DNA of 64,000 bases from Oxyruncus cristatus (taxonomy: Eukaryota; Chordata; Aves; Passeriformes; Cotingidae), in contig VXAY01002880.1 in NCBI GenBank assembly GCA_013399855.1, forward strand, positions 62,001 to 126,000, given 5' to 3'. Position 1 is the first letter of the stretch. Each line of letters starts with the position of its first letter. The position numbers were made by a program, and so were the translations under genes. The notes beneath the pieces are model-generated. The model was not told the DNA's origin. It ran no database searches and saw nothing but the letters and a program-made list of their open reading frames with translations. Of the stretch, positions 38,241 to 52,100 are shown in pieces.

Positions 38241-38659
38241 GAAGAGAAAGTATCTTAAGGGAAGATACTTGAACAGTGCAAAGAGAGCTGGGCATCATGG
38301 TCTGGAGTTGAAAGGAAATTATATTAGTGCTGCCCTAGAATTGACTAGGTTTCCGGGTGAGAAGGGGACAAAACTTCCCTTTATCTCACGTATGGAATGA
38401 AACACAAGTGGAGGCTTAGGGAGCTCTGGAAAATCTTACGTTAGATCACTTAACCGGCTGCTAACACGGACAAGCACTTCTCGAATCACCTCGGTGGGAC
38501 ACTGAAGCTGCACCTGTCAGCGGCTTTTGCCTTTTAGTAGCCGCCAAACTTACAGCTCAGCATCCCGCCGACCACACAGGAACCTTTACTGCCACGTGTG
38601 CTGCACCTTGAGACCGCTAAAGCACAATGTCTTTTTATCGCAGTTTCCCCAAGTGACAA

Positions 38660-39260
38660 AAACTCGGCTGGGAGTCCCCCGTGGCCCGGCGGCCGCTGTG
38701 CCGAGGCGCGGGGGAACGCGGGCCCGGAGGGTCGTCCGCCAGGGGCAGCCCGGCCCGGCCGTGCTCCGGGATCGGGACCGAGGGAAGCGGCGGGGCCGGA
38801 AGGGGCGGGAGCGTCTCCCGGGTGACGGGGCCGAGATGGCGGCGCGCGAGGCGGCGGNNNNNNNNNNNNNNNNNNNNNNNNNNNNNNNNNNNNNNNNNNN
38901 NNNNNNNNNNNNNNNNNNNNNNNNNNNNNNNNNNNNNNNNNNNNNNNNNNNNNNNNNNNNNNNNNNNNNNNNNNNNNNNNNNNNNNNNNNNNNNNNNNNN
39001 NNNNNNNNNNNNNNNNNNNNNNNNGTTCTGCCGGGCAGCGCCCCGGCCCCGCAGCGCTGTGCCCGCCCTCTGCCCGCCCGGCCCGGGAGCGCCGGGCCCG
39101 CGGCCTCTGCCTGGCTCGTCCGGGCCCCGTCCAGGGCGGAGAGGGGGGCATCTCGCGGACTGGGAAGAACGTGGAGTGAGGGGCGAGCGGATAGGCAGCG
39201 TTTGGGAAGGGGGAGGCTTGGCACCCTGTGTTAAAGGGCTGGGGGCGCGCGTCCTGTCAG
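38660..39260 (+). promoter_or_regulatory. EBAG9: CpG-island promoter and probable noncoding first exon of EBAG9
   Basis: CpG-dense sequence lies on both sides of an N gap. Visible sites include an ETS motif CCGGAAG next to a GC box GGGGCGGG (38795-38809) and a YY1-like ATGGCGGC (38836-38843). This is the only CpG island between ENY2 and the EBAG9 start codon, so it is taken as the EBAG9 promoter. The human promoter has an oestrogen response element (literature). No full palindromic element is visible here, but part of the island is missing. Confidence 0.75.
38858..39024. other. Assembly gap, 167 Ns
   Basis: An unbroken run of N inside the EBAG9 CpG island. The length may be an estimate. The ORFs of 205-235 codons that cross it are meaningless. 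Confidence 0.99.
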
Positions 39261-42200
39261 AGCTGGCAGTGGGACTCCACTGCTTGGGGTTTCCTGGTCT
39301 GAAACTCTTCATTGTTCACGCTGGCCGGCAGGTTTCATAAAAGGTAATGTGAAGGTTTCTTAGTACACTTTTACAGTCTTGAGAATCTCTAAAAGGTCAC
39401 AGAAAAATTAAGTGCTACCATCTGGCTTCGATGCTCTCTCCAATAACACTAGACCTGGCCTGGTCAGTAGAACGGTGGGGCACTGTTTCATGGTCGTGAA
39501 TCCACAGTGTAAGTGCCTTAGTTGCACTAACTAGAAACGTTACTTTCATCTAATGAAAAATAGCATAGCTTGCTGCTTTATAGCTTTCTGGAAATACGGA
39601 TGTGCACTGCAGAGATTTCTTGTAGTCTGTCTTGTAGTGTACGTTCATTGTAAATAGCTGGTTCTTGCCGAGACAGCGTGTGTTGCAAGGTAATTTTGTG
39701 GTGTTAATGTGTTGTCTCTGGCGTTCCGTGTAGTTAAAGAAAACTTAAGTCCAGGGTGACAAATAATGACTGGAGCAGAACTGGGGTTTTTTGAACTCTG
39801 GTTCTGTGTCTGAGAACTTTTTCAGTGTTGAGAAGTGAGTTACGTGAGTTAGTGCGTTATGTAAAAGACTTGTTGCAAAAGTTGTAGTGTTGTATCATGG
39901 GATTGTGTTATTTCAGTCTGTGTTCTGCATGCTGGTTTTCAGAAGACATCAGCATATATAGGTAAGGAATTGTCAAAGAATGACTGATCAGTCAGTGCAC
40001 TTAAACTTTCTATTTTAACTAATGTTGCCTTGAAGAGTAGAACTTATTCTAATTCAGAACAGAAAGCTTCAAGAGTTCACATTAACAAGATTCGAGCTAT
40101 ACTCAGTTTCTTGGAGAGGAAGGGGTGAGATGTGGTGGTATTACTATAGTAGTTTTATGGCTCTAGGAGTAACATATTTAAGAAAGAGTTGAAACTCTAT
40201 GTTTTATCAGAGTGTTGGGTGTCTAGGAATAACTTAGGAATCACCAGCAGTCACCAATTTTTGCTGCTTGTAGTTAGAGAGACAAAATATTGTCTTGAAT
40301 TTTGGTATCTTCTCCAGCTCTTAATATTCTTGAAATCTTTTCCTGGATTTGAGCACCTGGGATGACTTTACCTATGATTTATAGGAGTGAGCTGTCTTTC
40401 ATCCCAGCTACCTCAACTGCCTAGTAAGGTTGCTTGCAATGAAAGTTGGAACTTTATTGTTGAAACAACACATGTTGTTGTACCTATTACAGACATATAA
40501 TTAGGTAGAGGAGATGCCTTCTAATCTTCCCTTTGGGTTCTGCTCCTCTGTTTAATGGCATGGTAGCATGGCTTCGAGGTTCAGTCATGCTGTTTATCTA
40601 CCCATTTATCAAACTCAGTGGTCAAGACTGTGGTAAGTTTTTTTTCCACCACATTCAATGTTCCTAATACTATGTTTCTGTATAAGGAGATGAAAAAAAA
40701 AAGCAAGCAACCAAAGAAAAACCAAACACAGAAATCAACCAGGAAGAGGGAATTTGAACCTCTGATTAGGCTACAGAATCATGGTAGCTGTCTTTGAAAT
40801 GCAGGAGGTGCTGTTTGTGTCTTTCAGTATGTGACTGAGTGCTGTTCCTGAATCATTATGTTGCTGTTTTCAAAATACAGAATGTCTTTGTACATCTTGT
40901 AATGTACATAATTTGCAGGAGTATTTGCATGCTTGAAAACAGGGTTTTTTACCTCTATCTACTAATCTTCATGAAATTCTATCTCCCTATAAACCTACTT
41001 GCTCATAATCAGATTGACGGGCCCACTCTACTTTTGTAAAATTTCATACAAAATAAACTTCTAAGAAATCCTATCCTTGCCACTGAAACCTTGCTGGGTT
41101 TGTATCAGCTGTTCTAGTGAAAACATAAAAGCACCACTGAACCAGTATGGAGTTTTGGTGCTGACAAATGTAAACACTCAAGGCTATGTTAGTCTTTTGT
41201 ACTAGGAAATTAACTTCTTCTTTCACTTTAGAAGGGTGAGGCTTTTCTGTGGCTCCTTATGTAAATATATATGTGGAGGGGAACCTTTCAGTTTCAGACA
41301 AGTTATTTTTAGTCTTGATTTAGAAGTCATCCTTTGGCTGTTTATCCACGTGTATGTAATATGGGTTAAGGTCACTGATTCCAAGGTGTCTTCATGTTTT
41401 CATTCCAGAGTCACAGATGAGCTGATGTGAATGAAAATGTAATTAATTCACAAGGCACTGATAATTCAAGGCAGAAATTTCTTTCAAAGATTATGATAGC
41501 TAAAGTAAGCTGCACAAATCAGTTGGCATGGTAGAGGAACGGAGGAGAGCAGGATAGGTGCTGTGTAATGAGTATTTTGACATCTTTTTCACTGGCAGTA
41601 GTAGACGAGTTCATTAGGAGAAAATAAGTTTCTAAAGCAATTTTAATTATACAAAATGACTTTATTCTAGAATTAAATTTTGTCTGTTGAAATACAGTTT
41701 AAGTGGTATTTGTGTGTACAGTTAGATGTGAAAGAGGAAGTGCTTGTCCAGGTGACAGTGTGCTCATTGTACAGTGAGGGTCAGTGAGAGCTTTGCTCAT
41801 TGCACCATAGTCGACTAACCAGTCCATCTGAGGGTGGACGGCGCTGGCCACTTTCAGTGAAGTCAGAGATACCAGGAGTTCTGCTGAGGCCACTGCTGCA
41901 AGCTGAAAGCACTGTAAAAATGTTTCAGTTCAATAAACTTCTGAACTTTCCTTCCCTTCATTCTATTTCCTTTATGGATCCGTAAAATGTATAAGTTGCC
42001 TCATTCCTCTGGCTTGGCTGCAAAGTGTTTAACATCTTGCTGCTTCTATCCTTTAATCCTTTCTGTTTTCATCTTCCATGTGAGCAGCTGTTGTGACTTT
42101 TTACCAGTAGAAGGCAGGACGAGCTGCATGAGTCAAACCAGCTAAATTTGGCATCTGTTACAAAATTGTTGAATTGACCACTAGTGTTAATTTAATTAGG

Positions 42201-43278
42201 ATTCATGTCTTGATTTATTTGCTTATTTATGTCTGTTGTAAGGAAAGTTCATTTGACAGTAAGTCTGATAATTGTAATACATTAGAAGCAATTTCAATAG
42301 TGAGAGAAGGAAATCTCTATCCTGTTTTATAAATGGGAAGCTGAGGCATGAGGTGCGATATGCAGAAGGTTGTATCAGGCTGACAGACAACTCTTATCAG
42401 ATTTTCTGAATTTTCCAGTGTTTCACCTTTGCCTCTATCTATTAAGAAATGTATTAGGATTCTTGCTGCAGCACTGCCACTTTGTACTGTGTCTCTGTCA
42501 TCCTGTGTCATAGTTGACTGCTGAGGCAGTTGTAATTCCTTTTGTGATTGTTTATCAAGGAAAGGTTTAAGAGAAGAAAAGGAAGACAGAATGTTGTGGC
42601 CCTGCCATTTAGCATTACACTGTTCAGTATTTTTTCCCATTCATGAGAAAGGGAAGGTACATGCCTGTGCTTCTTTCCAGTGTCTGAGAAGAATGGACAG
42701 GAAAAAAATGAAAAGCTTGTTTCACATTACCAGTTTAGTGTAACAGTATCAGGTGAATAAGATTTGCAGTAAACTGAGGAAAATCAACGTTCTTTGTACA
42801 TCTGTATTCATGCAGCTACTTTAGAATATAAAATTGCTTACCTTTGAGAAGTTTAATTACCTTAAAAAAAATCTCAAACACAAAAAAACGCCTACCCCAA
42901 AAGCCACCAAACAAAACTCAAACCCTAAAGGTTTAACCTTTATCTTTTCAGGTAGTGCTGTCCTTAGAGCAACAATGCACATGTTTCAAGTGCAGTTTCA
43001 GACACAGGGAACAATGTCCTTATCTTGAGACAATAATTGGGTCAAGATTGTGTTTTAAACAGCTTTTAGCATATTGCTAAAATGAATACAAATATACTGG
43101 TTCATATCTTAATCAGCAGTATAAAAACTAATGTAATATTACTATGGTTATATGATAGCATATTGTTGCCAAAACTCTGGTTGTGCATCTGACAATTTCT
43201 AGTTTACAGAGCTTAATTGGGAAGACTGCAGTCAACATTCAGAGAAGAGGTAGACAAAACAGTGACTACTCTGTTAAA

Positions 43279-43338
43279 TCACAGAATCATTAAGTTTGGA
43301 AAAGACCTCGAAGATCATCAAGTTCCACTTTTCAAGGG
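43279..43338 (-). mobile_element. Short CR1 3' end fragment, minus orientation
   Basis: It reads 'tcacagaatcattaagtttg', then 'aagacctcgaagatcatcaa', the reverse complement of the CR1 3' terminus. Confidence 0.8.
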
Positions 43339-43757
43339 CCTAGTTCTGCCACAGTTGAAGTGAAATGCAGCTCTAACACAAATATATTAAGTGGCAGTGT
43401 GTGTCTTATTGTAACTCTGAAATCTTTGCGTGACATGTGGAAAGTGGAGAGGCACAAGTTCCGTGGTTGTTCTGGGGAATCACAATACCTACTGAACCCT
43501 GCCAGACAGGCATGCTGGTGGTATTGGATGTAGTCACTCATGTATAGGAATGACCTGGGAAATGGATTAAAATGGATTAACTTCTGGTGGCTAATTCTTG
43601 TCAGCATTGGATTTCACAAACCTGCAAGCTGGACTTCTTGTGGATTCTGTTGGTTTTTTCAGTTGTTTAGCTTTATATTGAGAATAAATATAGAGTATGC
43701 AATTTAATAGATGAAAAAATAGAGATGAGTTGAAAAACTGGGCTTATAAATACTTAT

Positions 43758-43803
43758 ACATACATATATACATATATATGTGTGTGTGTGTGTATATATA
43801 TGT
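43758..43803. repeat. TA/TG simple repeat
   Basis: Alternating TA and TG dinucleotide runs in the EBAG9 5' intron. Confidence 0.9.
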
Positions 43804-46046
43804 AATTGATGCACCTGAAGGTTTTTTTGATTTTAGTTTTGCACTTAGTAACCTTCCTAGTCCTTTACTTGCAGCATAGATAATATTGAGTCTGCAGAGG
43901 TTTTTGGGTAATGGTTTCTTCCTGAAACAACCTTTTCAGTCAGTAGTTTGTGTTTGTTTTTTTTTTTTTTTTCATTAAGCATCTGTCTGTAGTGTCCAGT
44001 GTGGCAGTTGGTTAGTCTGAACAGGGGAAGATGGCTTTACTCTTTCAAATATTGTGTACTTTTCTATTACTTGTCTCCTGCCCTCCAAGCCGGTAGAAGA
44101 GTGAATTCTCTGCTAGAGTAGAGTGAGCTTCTAAACAAGGTTCCTTTCAGAAAAGATGTAGCTTTATTCTCATTTCAGCAGGTCACCTGCTCTTCATGCC
44201 AGGTAGATAGCTTCTAGCTGTCTTTTCTAAAAATAGTACTTTCTTTCTAGTACTTTTTTTCTAAAAATAGTACTTACTTTAAGTGTTAGTTTGCAATAAT
44301 TTCTAACCTGAGAATAGAAAACTTTCCATCTAATTACTATCCACTCTTCTTTCACTAACTTCTGTTATTTCTGAATCCCTCAAATTCTTGACTGATGCAT
44401 TCTTTGTCATCTAGATATTGTCAACATTGCTCATTCTGGAAGGTAAGGAAGTGCTTGAGCATGATATGAAATAATGGTCCAATCTTTTAAACTAAAAGCT
44501 AAATGTCTTAATGATGTCTGTTCTTCCTTCTTTGTGGGAAGTCTGACTGCTTCCTATTTCTGTCAGATGAAGAGCCAACCCACTACTATATCAAGTTCTC
44601 TGTGTTTTTAAGTCTCCTGTGAAGTGAAAAAAGACAACACTAATGTTGAAGTAGAGTTGACATGTGTCCTATGAGGCCTTTCTCCTGAGCTACAGCTCGG
44701 CAGTGTGGTCTGTAATTAGGTGATTACTTACTGACTTAACCTTCCACTTTGCAGTAAAAGGCTGGTATGATTTTTCAGTAGCAGAAATTCCTGTTCTGGA
44801 CTATATGTGAAGCAATATTTCCAGTACTATATTACTGCAGTGTTTAATAGTTGTTACATTATGTAGCAAATGAGCACCAATAAAAATAAATCTATGCTCC
44901 GTGAAGCTCACAAATCCCATTATGTACCTTTTTAATAAAATCCTCAGGACAGTATTGGAGCAGCCTACCTAATGATCCACCTTCCTGACTCTTCCTAAGT
45001 TAAAGCCTGGAGTATAAAAAGTGATTTAAATGCCATAGCATATTTGAAATCAAGCTGTCCTTCCATGGAAAACTCATGGCCTGAGGAAAATGTCACAGGG
45101 CTGCCTTCTCTTCTCACCGGGAGGTATGTTAAACTTGCAACAGAAAATGTTGTTACAAGTGTAGATGTACATAATGAAAAGCTATTTGTGAAGCCTAACC
45201 TCTTATTCTTTATTCTGAAATGTTCGCGTGTAGAAGAGAGAAAAGGCATCCTTGAATTACAGCAGATTATTCTGAGTCAGTCCGTACACCTATTGGAGGT
45301 GATCTCTTGGAATGATGTGATATACTGAGTATAAATTCTCTAGATTATGAAATTGTCGCTGAAAAATAGCTACCGACAGGAGTGGCTTCAGCCAAAGATT
45401 TTTTTTCTGGGCTGGGTTTGCTATCATGATCCAGTCTGGCATAGAATACCAATAGATCTGGGGGTCAAGTGGTGCTATAGTGCACACAAGATGAACAGTC
45501 TTTCTTTGATGATGATTTTTCAGTGACACTGATCCTAAAATAAACATTGTTTATTCTCATCATACATTTCCATCAAAATGGAAAGTAAATTTAAACAGCC
45601 AATTTTGGGTTTTGACTTTATGACTAAATTTATAATTTGTATATGCAAGACGTGCTCAAGCAAGCATGAGCTTCTCTCTGATGCTTATTCTGTTCTCCTT
45701 TATTGCCAGTGTTCAGTGTCACTGGCAGTGTCTGAAACAGATCAGCTGTGCCATAACTGCAACTGGTTGCCTGCATTCCCCTTTAAAAGTGTCTTTAACT
45801 ATGACTTTCTCTATGATTTTGTGCTGTTTCTTTAAAGGCCGTATATATTAGATACCTTGTATTATTTATATCAGTGGAATGCCCTGATAGCAGGCAGGTA
45901 GCATCTTTGTTCCAGGTACCTCCTCTCTTTTCTTGCATTAATACAGTTGAACAGAATGCTCCTTGCTTAGCAGCAACTCAGGTAGTTGGCTTTAAGAACT
46001 GTATAAAGATGTATAATCCTCTGCATCTAACTTTTTTCTTTTGCAG

Positions 46047-46144
46047 GAAGGGTTTCTCACCATGGCCATAACACAGTTTCGACTCTTTAAAGTCTGTACT
46101 TGCCTGGCAGCAGTGCTTTCTTTCATTAAAAAGTTAATATGCAG
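46047..46144 (+). CDS. EBAG9: EBAG9 coding exon 1
   Basis: The acceptor is TTTTGCAG before 46047, the ATG is at 46062, and the GTAAAC donor is at 46145. It encodes MAITQFRLFKVCTCLAAVLS then FIKKLIC, the membrane anchor, and ends two bases into an Arg codon. Confidence 0.95.
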
Positions 46145-49100
46145 GTAAACATGTCTTATTTAATTTTATTGCATTTTCTTTTTCAGCTGTAGGTTCTTGC
46201 ACTTCTTTCCTTCTCCCAGCAGCCACCCACCAATTTTCCCAATTTTGATTGTACTAATTGCAAAACAATCAAGACAGATGAAAACTAAGTCAAATGAATT
46301 CTTTAATTTGCACATTCCTTCAGAGTGCCAAAGTCTGTGTAGTGCATTTGTGAGTGTATTTTGGTGTATGATAGCTGAATGAGGTTTTCTAAACAACTAT
46401 GACAGAGTTTTAAAATTGCCGTTTAAAGCTATTCCATGACAAACTAGAAGAAAAGCTGTTCAGTTGATGGCAGCATCCACCCTGTAATCATGCTGTTGGC
46501 TTTCACTATAAATATAAGCAGTTTTCATCCTGCTTTGTCAAAAAACAGTCATCTGAGACTTTAGATTCTTTTCCCTGTTGAAGATTGTTTCAAAAGTTTG
46601 GAGGACAGTGATGGAAGCTCAGGGAAACTGATATTTTTTTTTTTAATGGTGAATAATGACTTATTTTTTCTTACTCTTGTAAGTCATACATAGTGTTCGT
46701 TTGAGTTGTAGACCTGTGAATGCAGCAGTGTAATACTTAGAAACATTCTCAAAACCCTCAAGAGTTACAGTTGTGTAGTAGTAGAGTTCAGTAGTACAGT
46801 AGCAGAGCACCTGAGGCAGATCTTGGCACTGTGCTGTCATATGAACTACTGTGCTTCTTGCCACTCTGGCAGCACGTCGTTTTACATAAGCAAATACCAA
46901 TCTGGAGAAATGCATTTTGCTTTTGTGTATAATGATGACAGCTTTGCCAGTGAAGTTAAAGCATATGCAGAGTATGCAGTAGACAGAAAATAACTGTTTA
47001 TCTCCTCTTCACCTTTACTTGTTCCAAGAATAAGGGGAAGCTCTCAACTTGTTGGTAAATTCACTACAGATCTAGTGAAGCTTTAAAAAGATACATTTAA
47101 TGCTGCATACAACTATATAGATTTCAACCTTAGTTCTGTGATTTGAATCCCAAATTAAATTAAGAATACTTGCTGTTCAAGTTCTGAAAGAAGTCAAAAC
47201 ACTGAGTTGATAACTTCTATATTATATGGGCTACTCATTTCTCTAAGTGTTAAGATAGTTTTTATAAGCAGATAATTGTTTTGTAGATGTAATGACAGTA
47301 TTTTCATAGTTTTTTCAAATTCTGAACGAACTAAAACCTTGAAATGAACAGCTGAGAAACTGATTCGGAGTAAAAAAGAGTAGAAGACCTTTTATTTTGT
47401 GAATAGCATTTAGTCGAAAGAATGAAAATTTAAAATCTTTCACATAAACAAGTCAGTGAATAAAATTAATTCAATTAATTAACTAACAGATGTTTATCCT
47501 GCTTACTGTCAGCTGCAAAGTGTAGCTTGATAAATTATGTTCCTGTAATGCATTGCAAATGTCATTTAATTAAATGTGCATCCTATTTCAGTGGTTATGA
47601 GCTAGTACTTACTTAGATTATACAAGTGCCTGTAGAGATCGTGCATCTTCCTAGTAAGTGTAGAGCCTACATATACACTAGGCAGCTCTTTAGTGATATC
47701 TTCTTTTGATAACAACAGCCTGCCTGAATCCAGTTTCCAGGAAATAAAAGGTATAAGTATAAAAAGAGATGAAACTTCCTTCTGTTTAAACTCTCCAGTT
47801 GCTTCCTCCAACTGAGAAATGTGGATGTTTCTGATTAGTAAGGAGAAACAAAACCGAGGATTCTTGAGGCATTTGATATTCAGAGCAGTGATCAATATCT
47901 GTCTAATGATGGTTGTGAAGCAGCTGTTCCTATAAACATCTTGTTCCCTGTGTAGAAGTGGAGATACATAGCCTTTCCTCAGTACTGCTCTGGGTAGCAT
48001 ATTCTTGCCCATGTTGTATGACAAAAGCTCTCTTCCTGCCTTCACCCATCATTTTGACTACATGAATGTTTGTTACAGTCCACTTGCTGGACTCTTCTAG
48101 TTCATATTAACACAGAAATACATGTAAGTGCAAAGTGTTGGCTTAGAATAGTATTAAAGATATGTATGTTGTACAGGTCTGAAGGAGGATGCTTTCAAGC
48201 TTGAGTTTCCTTTGGAGAGGTCACCTAAATCTAGTCAACCAGAAGTCTCTACCAGAAGTCTCTAATGTATTTGAGGAAACTGTTTTCATGTTCCTTTACC
48301 CTTAAACTCTGTTGCTTTGCAGCTTAAAGGAACAGTTGGTAAAGGGGCTAGAGTGAATTATGTAAAACTTGAAAATTTGATGATAGCACCTGATCTTTCC
48401 TAAGGAGGAATCTATTGGGCCTAAAGTGGAAAAAATACATCTAGTCACCAGCATACAGAGAGGTGATACTTACAAGCAATTCAGCTAGTCTGAGTAGGTG
48501 GTAGTATGTTCTGTAATACTAAAACTAATGGATAGAAACTAGAAATTGAAGTTTCCTGATTTTATTCTCATCAGTAGTAAGAAACAAAACGTAACTTTTC
48601 CAAGCTGCATAAGGTCAATTACATGCCTCTTTTGCTCCAGGAGCTTAAACTCCTTGGGGAGAACATGAGTGTAAGCCATAATTTCATTCTCTTGTGTTGT
48701 AAGGTTTTAAAATATAGTGAATGTCAGCTAAGAATATTTTAATTATTATTTTGATGTTTGAATACTGTCATTAAATAAATATCTAGGTGGTTTATCTGCA
48801 ATGCATTAGTGTTTGTTTTCAATTAAAATTATTTGATATAGTTGCTGAAATGCATTGAAACATTATTCTTTTAGCAGAAGCATGAATTGAACAAAAGCTG
48901 TTACTATCATAATCTTGTATTTCCTCTGTTTATACTTTGAAGGATAAAGTACTTCAGAAGGGATTTCAAATCAAGAAGCTCAGAAGGCAATTTGTTAGAC
49001 ACAGCTTAACATCCAAGACAAATAGAAAAATTTCCCAGTGTACAGCAGAAATAGTTCTTTGACAAACGTGTATCACTACTGCTTGCTTTATAAGCACTGA

Positions 49101-52100
49101 CAATCTAAAAATTGTAACTGACTTATGCAAATAATTGAATTAGTTTGTCCATTTTCATATTTCTCAGAAGTACGTCTCCTCTATTTCCACTGCAGTTAGA
49201 AAAGTAAATTGCACTTTTTTATGAAATTCATGCGAACACCACTTTAAATTCATGATAAAATTCCTTTGCTTAGTGGACTTTTACAGGCAGTAGTTAATAC
49301 TAAGGCAGTTGAAGCACTAAATGTTTTAGCCATGACTATTTTCAGTAGTGCTGTTCTCAGACTTCCTTTTTGTTTTTTTTAAACTTAGTGCTCATGTTTT
49401 CAGAGCTTGGAGGAATCCTACATTTTTCTTTCAGGTCTGGAAGAGGGCGAAAGTTAAGTGGAGACCAAATAACTTTGCCAACCACAGTGGATTATTCATC
49501 TGTTCCTAAACAGGTAATTGTTAAAGTGGTAGGTGTTTTAATAGATAATCCCTTAACAGAGTGATTACAGCAGTCCTACAACAGCGTTGGTATATTTCCA
49601 AGAAAGATATAATAGTATTATATATGCTCTATAATATTAAGTATATATCTTAGCAAGATATAAAAAGACAAGTTTGTACTTGCAGATAGTATTAACTTGT
49701 ACCATATACTTCCATTCAGCCTGAAGTAGAAGACTGGTCTTCATGGGATGAAGATGCACCTACCAGTGTGAAGATTGAAGGTGGAAATGGTAATGTGGCT
49801 TCTCAGCAAAATCCTTTAGAACAAATGGAACCTGATTATTTCAAAGATATGACGCCAACTATAAGAAAAACTCAAAAAGTAAGTATTGTGCTTTTAATTG
49901 TACTTATGGAGGGTTTCCCTTGCTTTAAAGTAGGCTGTAAGTAAATCAACTTAGAGAATGTGCTTGTTAGTAAAATTAAGATGCCCTGTTGGAATGAGAA
50001 CAGATGACTGTGTGTAGTCTAACATGTCCAGTTAAAAATGCTGACTCTGAGATTTTAATGAATGTGATGCTATTTCATGTTTACATCTTTAGTCTTAATA
50101 TGATTGGAAATTTAGGAATAATTTTGTAATCTGAAGGTTCTGGGAAGTATAGTGTGAGAATCCTCTAGTCACTTTAGTTCTGATAGTGGAACATTGCACT
50201 AAGACACTTGTGCTCATACCCTTCCCTTATTTGAACAGAGACATTCCATGTCCTGGTCTACTGAGGTCTGAGGGAGCAGCACTGCAGTTTCAGAAAACAA
50301 TGATTACTTCTTTAACCAAGTTGTATTGAGAGTCTGGAATAAGGGCACTTGTATTTCAAAATAGCTTGCTCTTTAAATATCCATTTCTATTATGGAGACA
50401 AGACAGAAGGTCATATCTACAGGAGCATCAACACTGTAAATAAATGCTGATTAAACTGCTGGTAATTGCAAGTTTTGTTTCTATTTGCAAATCTTTCAGC
50501 TGGATACTTACTTTGAGTCAATTGGGAAACCTCACAGCAAAGACTGTCAAGTACTGGAACAGGTTACTAGAGAGGTTGTGCAGGCTCTATCTCTGAAAGT
50601 TTTCAAGACCTAAGTGGATAAGCCCAGACTGCTTTCATCAGCCTCGGAGCTGACAGTGCTTTGAGGAAGAGGTTGAATTACAGACCTCCTGAGGCACATT
50701 CCAACCTGAATCTTCCTGTGGTTCTATGAACTGGAGGTGATACTGGTGTCAGTTTTCTGTACATTCAGGATCTGCAGTATTCTGCAACTACATTTCTCTA
50801 ATGAATGATTTTGATCTCCCAAAATCTGAAGGGCAGAGGAGGACTGAGGAGATTTCTCCTTTCTATCTACTGACGTTTTTTGCCTAATAGACTGAATGAC
50901 CTTCAGGTTCAGAAGAAAATTGGAGACGAGTCCATGCTGTTTGAGTACTGTATACGGAGTTTATTTTAAGTGTATCTCTAGGGATGACTGCAGGCACTGT
51001 TAGGACCGTTTCTGTTAACTTGGCCTATTTACTACAGATATGAATTTGTTTGTATTTCCATCAAATGTTGCCTGAATATAAACCCCAAGATTTGAGGTAG
51101 AATCTACTCGTGTTGCCTCTCATCTACACTCACCTCTTTGGAAATGGAACTTCAGTCAAATAACGGAGTCTGTCATTGCTCAGTAAGACTGACTAGTCCT
51201 GTTTCCGTTCTTGCATTGGCACTAGCATTTGTACAGTCAGTGGAACTGTGAATCTGCCTCATTGGGAAACAGCAGAGACTTAAAGTGGGCTAAATGAGGT
51301 AACTTTATAACTTGAGGTCAAGACAAGGGAGGGAAACGTGATCTTAGCAACCATGTTAAATTTGATAATATGCCTTTTGGGAGAAGCACTACTGCATGTT
51401 TTTCAGCCAAACCAGTATGGAGCTTTACTAGTTGGTGTGATGGAGAATTACTTTGCAGCTATTGAAACTGTCTGCACAGATATGCTGTGAAAGTAGCTGA
51501 GAGAGCTCACACTACAGTGCAGTGCAGCAGTGCAGACAGCACTGCCCTCAAGAGTAGTATCTTACAGTGACCTATCACAGAAGCAGGATTTCTCCATGTC
51601 ATGTAGTTGGCAGCTTTTATGAGTACTAGGAGGTGTGGCTATTTGATCTGTAATTCTTTGTGCCCATTCTCTGTCTTGATACAGTCACAGGTTTCCATGT
51701 GACTAAAGAAGGAGCTAATGTAGGGAAGGGGAATTCTTGTCTTTTGCATTTAGAATCTTTCACTTATCAGTTCATTTGGCTGTACAGCTTCTGGGACCTG
51801 ACCAGGTTTGAGACACAGCGTGGTGGTGTGTAGCTGTACCTTCACAGGCACAGAGTTAAATGATCACCAAGGAATCTGTGTCATGCTTTGATTTACGACT
51901 TTTTGTTCCTGTTTTTGAATACTTTCAGATAGTTATTAAAAAACGAGAGCCTTTAAATTTTGGGATTCCAGAGGGAAACACGGGATTCTCTAGCAGATTA
52001 GCAGCTACGCAAGATATTCCTTTTATTCACCAGTCTGTAAGTATGCTCTAAATATTGATCTTGTATTTGATGGTTAAATGACTGTTCTGTAAGGGGAAGG

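Larger units (their letters stand above)
28480..38640. other. ENY2-EBAG9 intergenic region
   Basis: About 10 kb without a recognisable gene. It holds a small GC-rich patch (29320-29600), two LTRs, an AT-rich palindromic repeat, and a moderately GC-rich stretch (37770-38240). In human the long PKHD1L1 gene lies in the equivalent place (established knowledge). I found no exon resembling it. Confidence 0.7.
39261..46046 (+). other. EBAG9 5' intron
   Basis: About 6.7 kb between the CpG island and the first coding exon. A candidate donor (AAAG|GTAATG) lies at 39343. It contains a short CR1 piece, TA/TG simple repeats at 43758-43803 and a T run at 43959-43972. I see nothing else that can be named. 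Confidence 0.65.

Noticed and set aside
38836..38857. ATG GCG GCG in the EBAG9 island as a start codon
   Set aside because: EBAG9 starts at 46062 by homology and length (213 aa). The ATGGCGGC is better read as a YY1-type promoter element.
38527..39340. ORFs of 205-235 codons in the EBAG9 CpG island
   Set aside because: They run through 167 Ns and are open in several frames on both strands at once, so they are artefacts of GC content and the gap.
39405..39510. Protein-like reading SNNTRPGLVSRTVG near the EBAG9 first intron start
   Set aside because: It is short, without clear splice borders, and matches no family I recognise.
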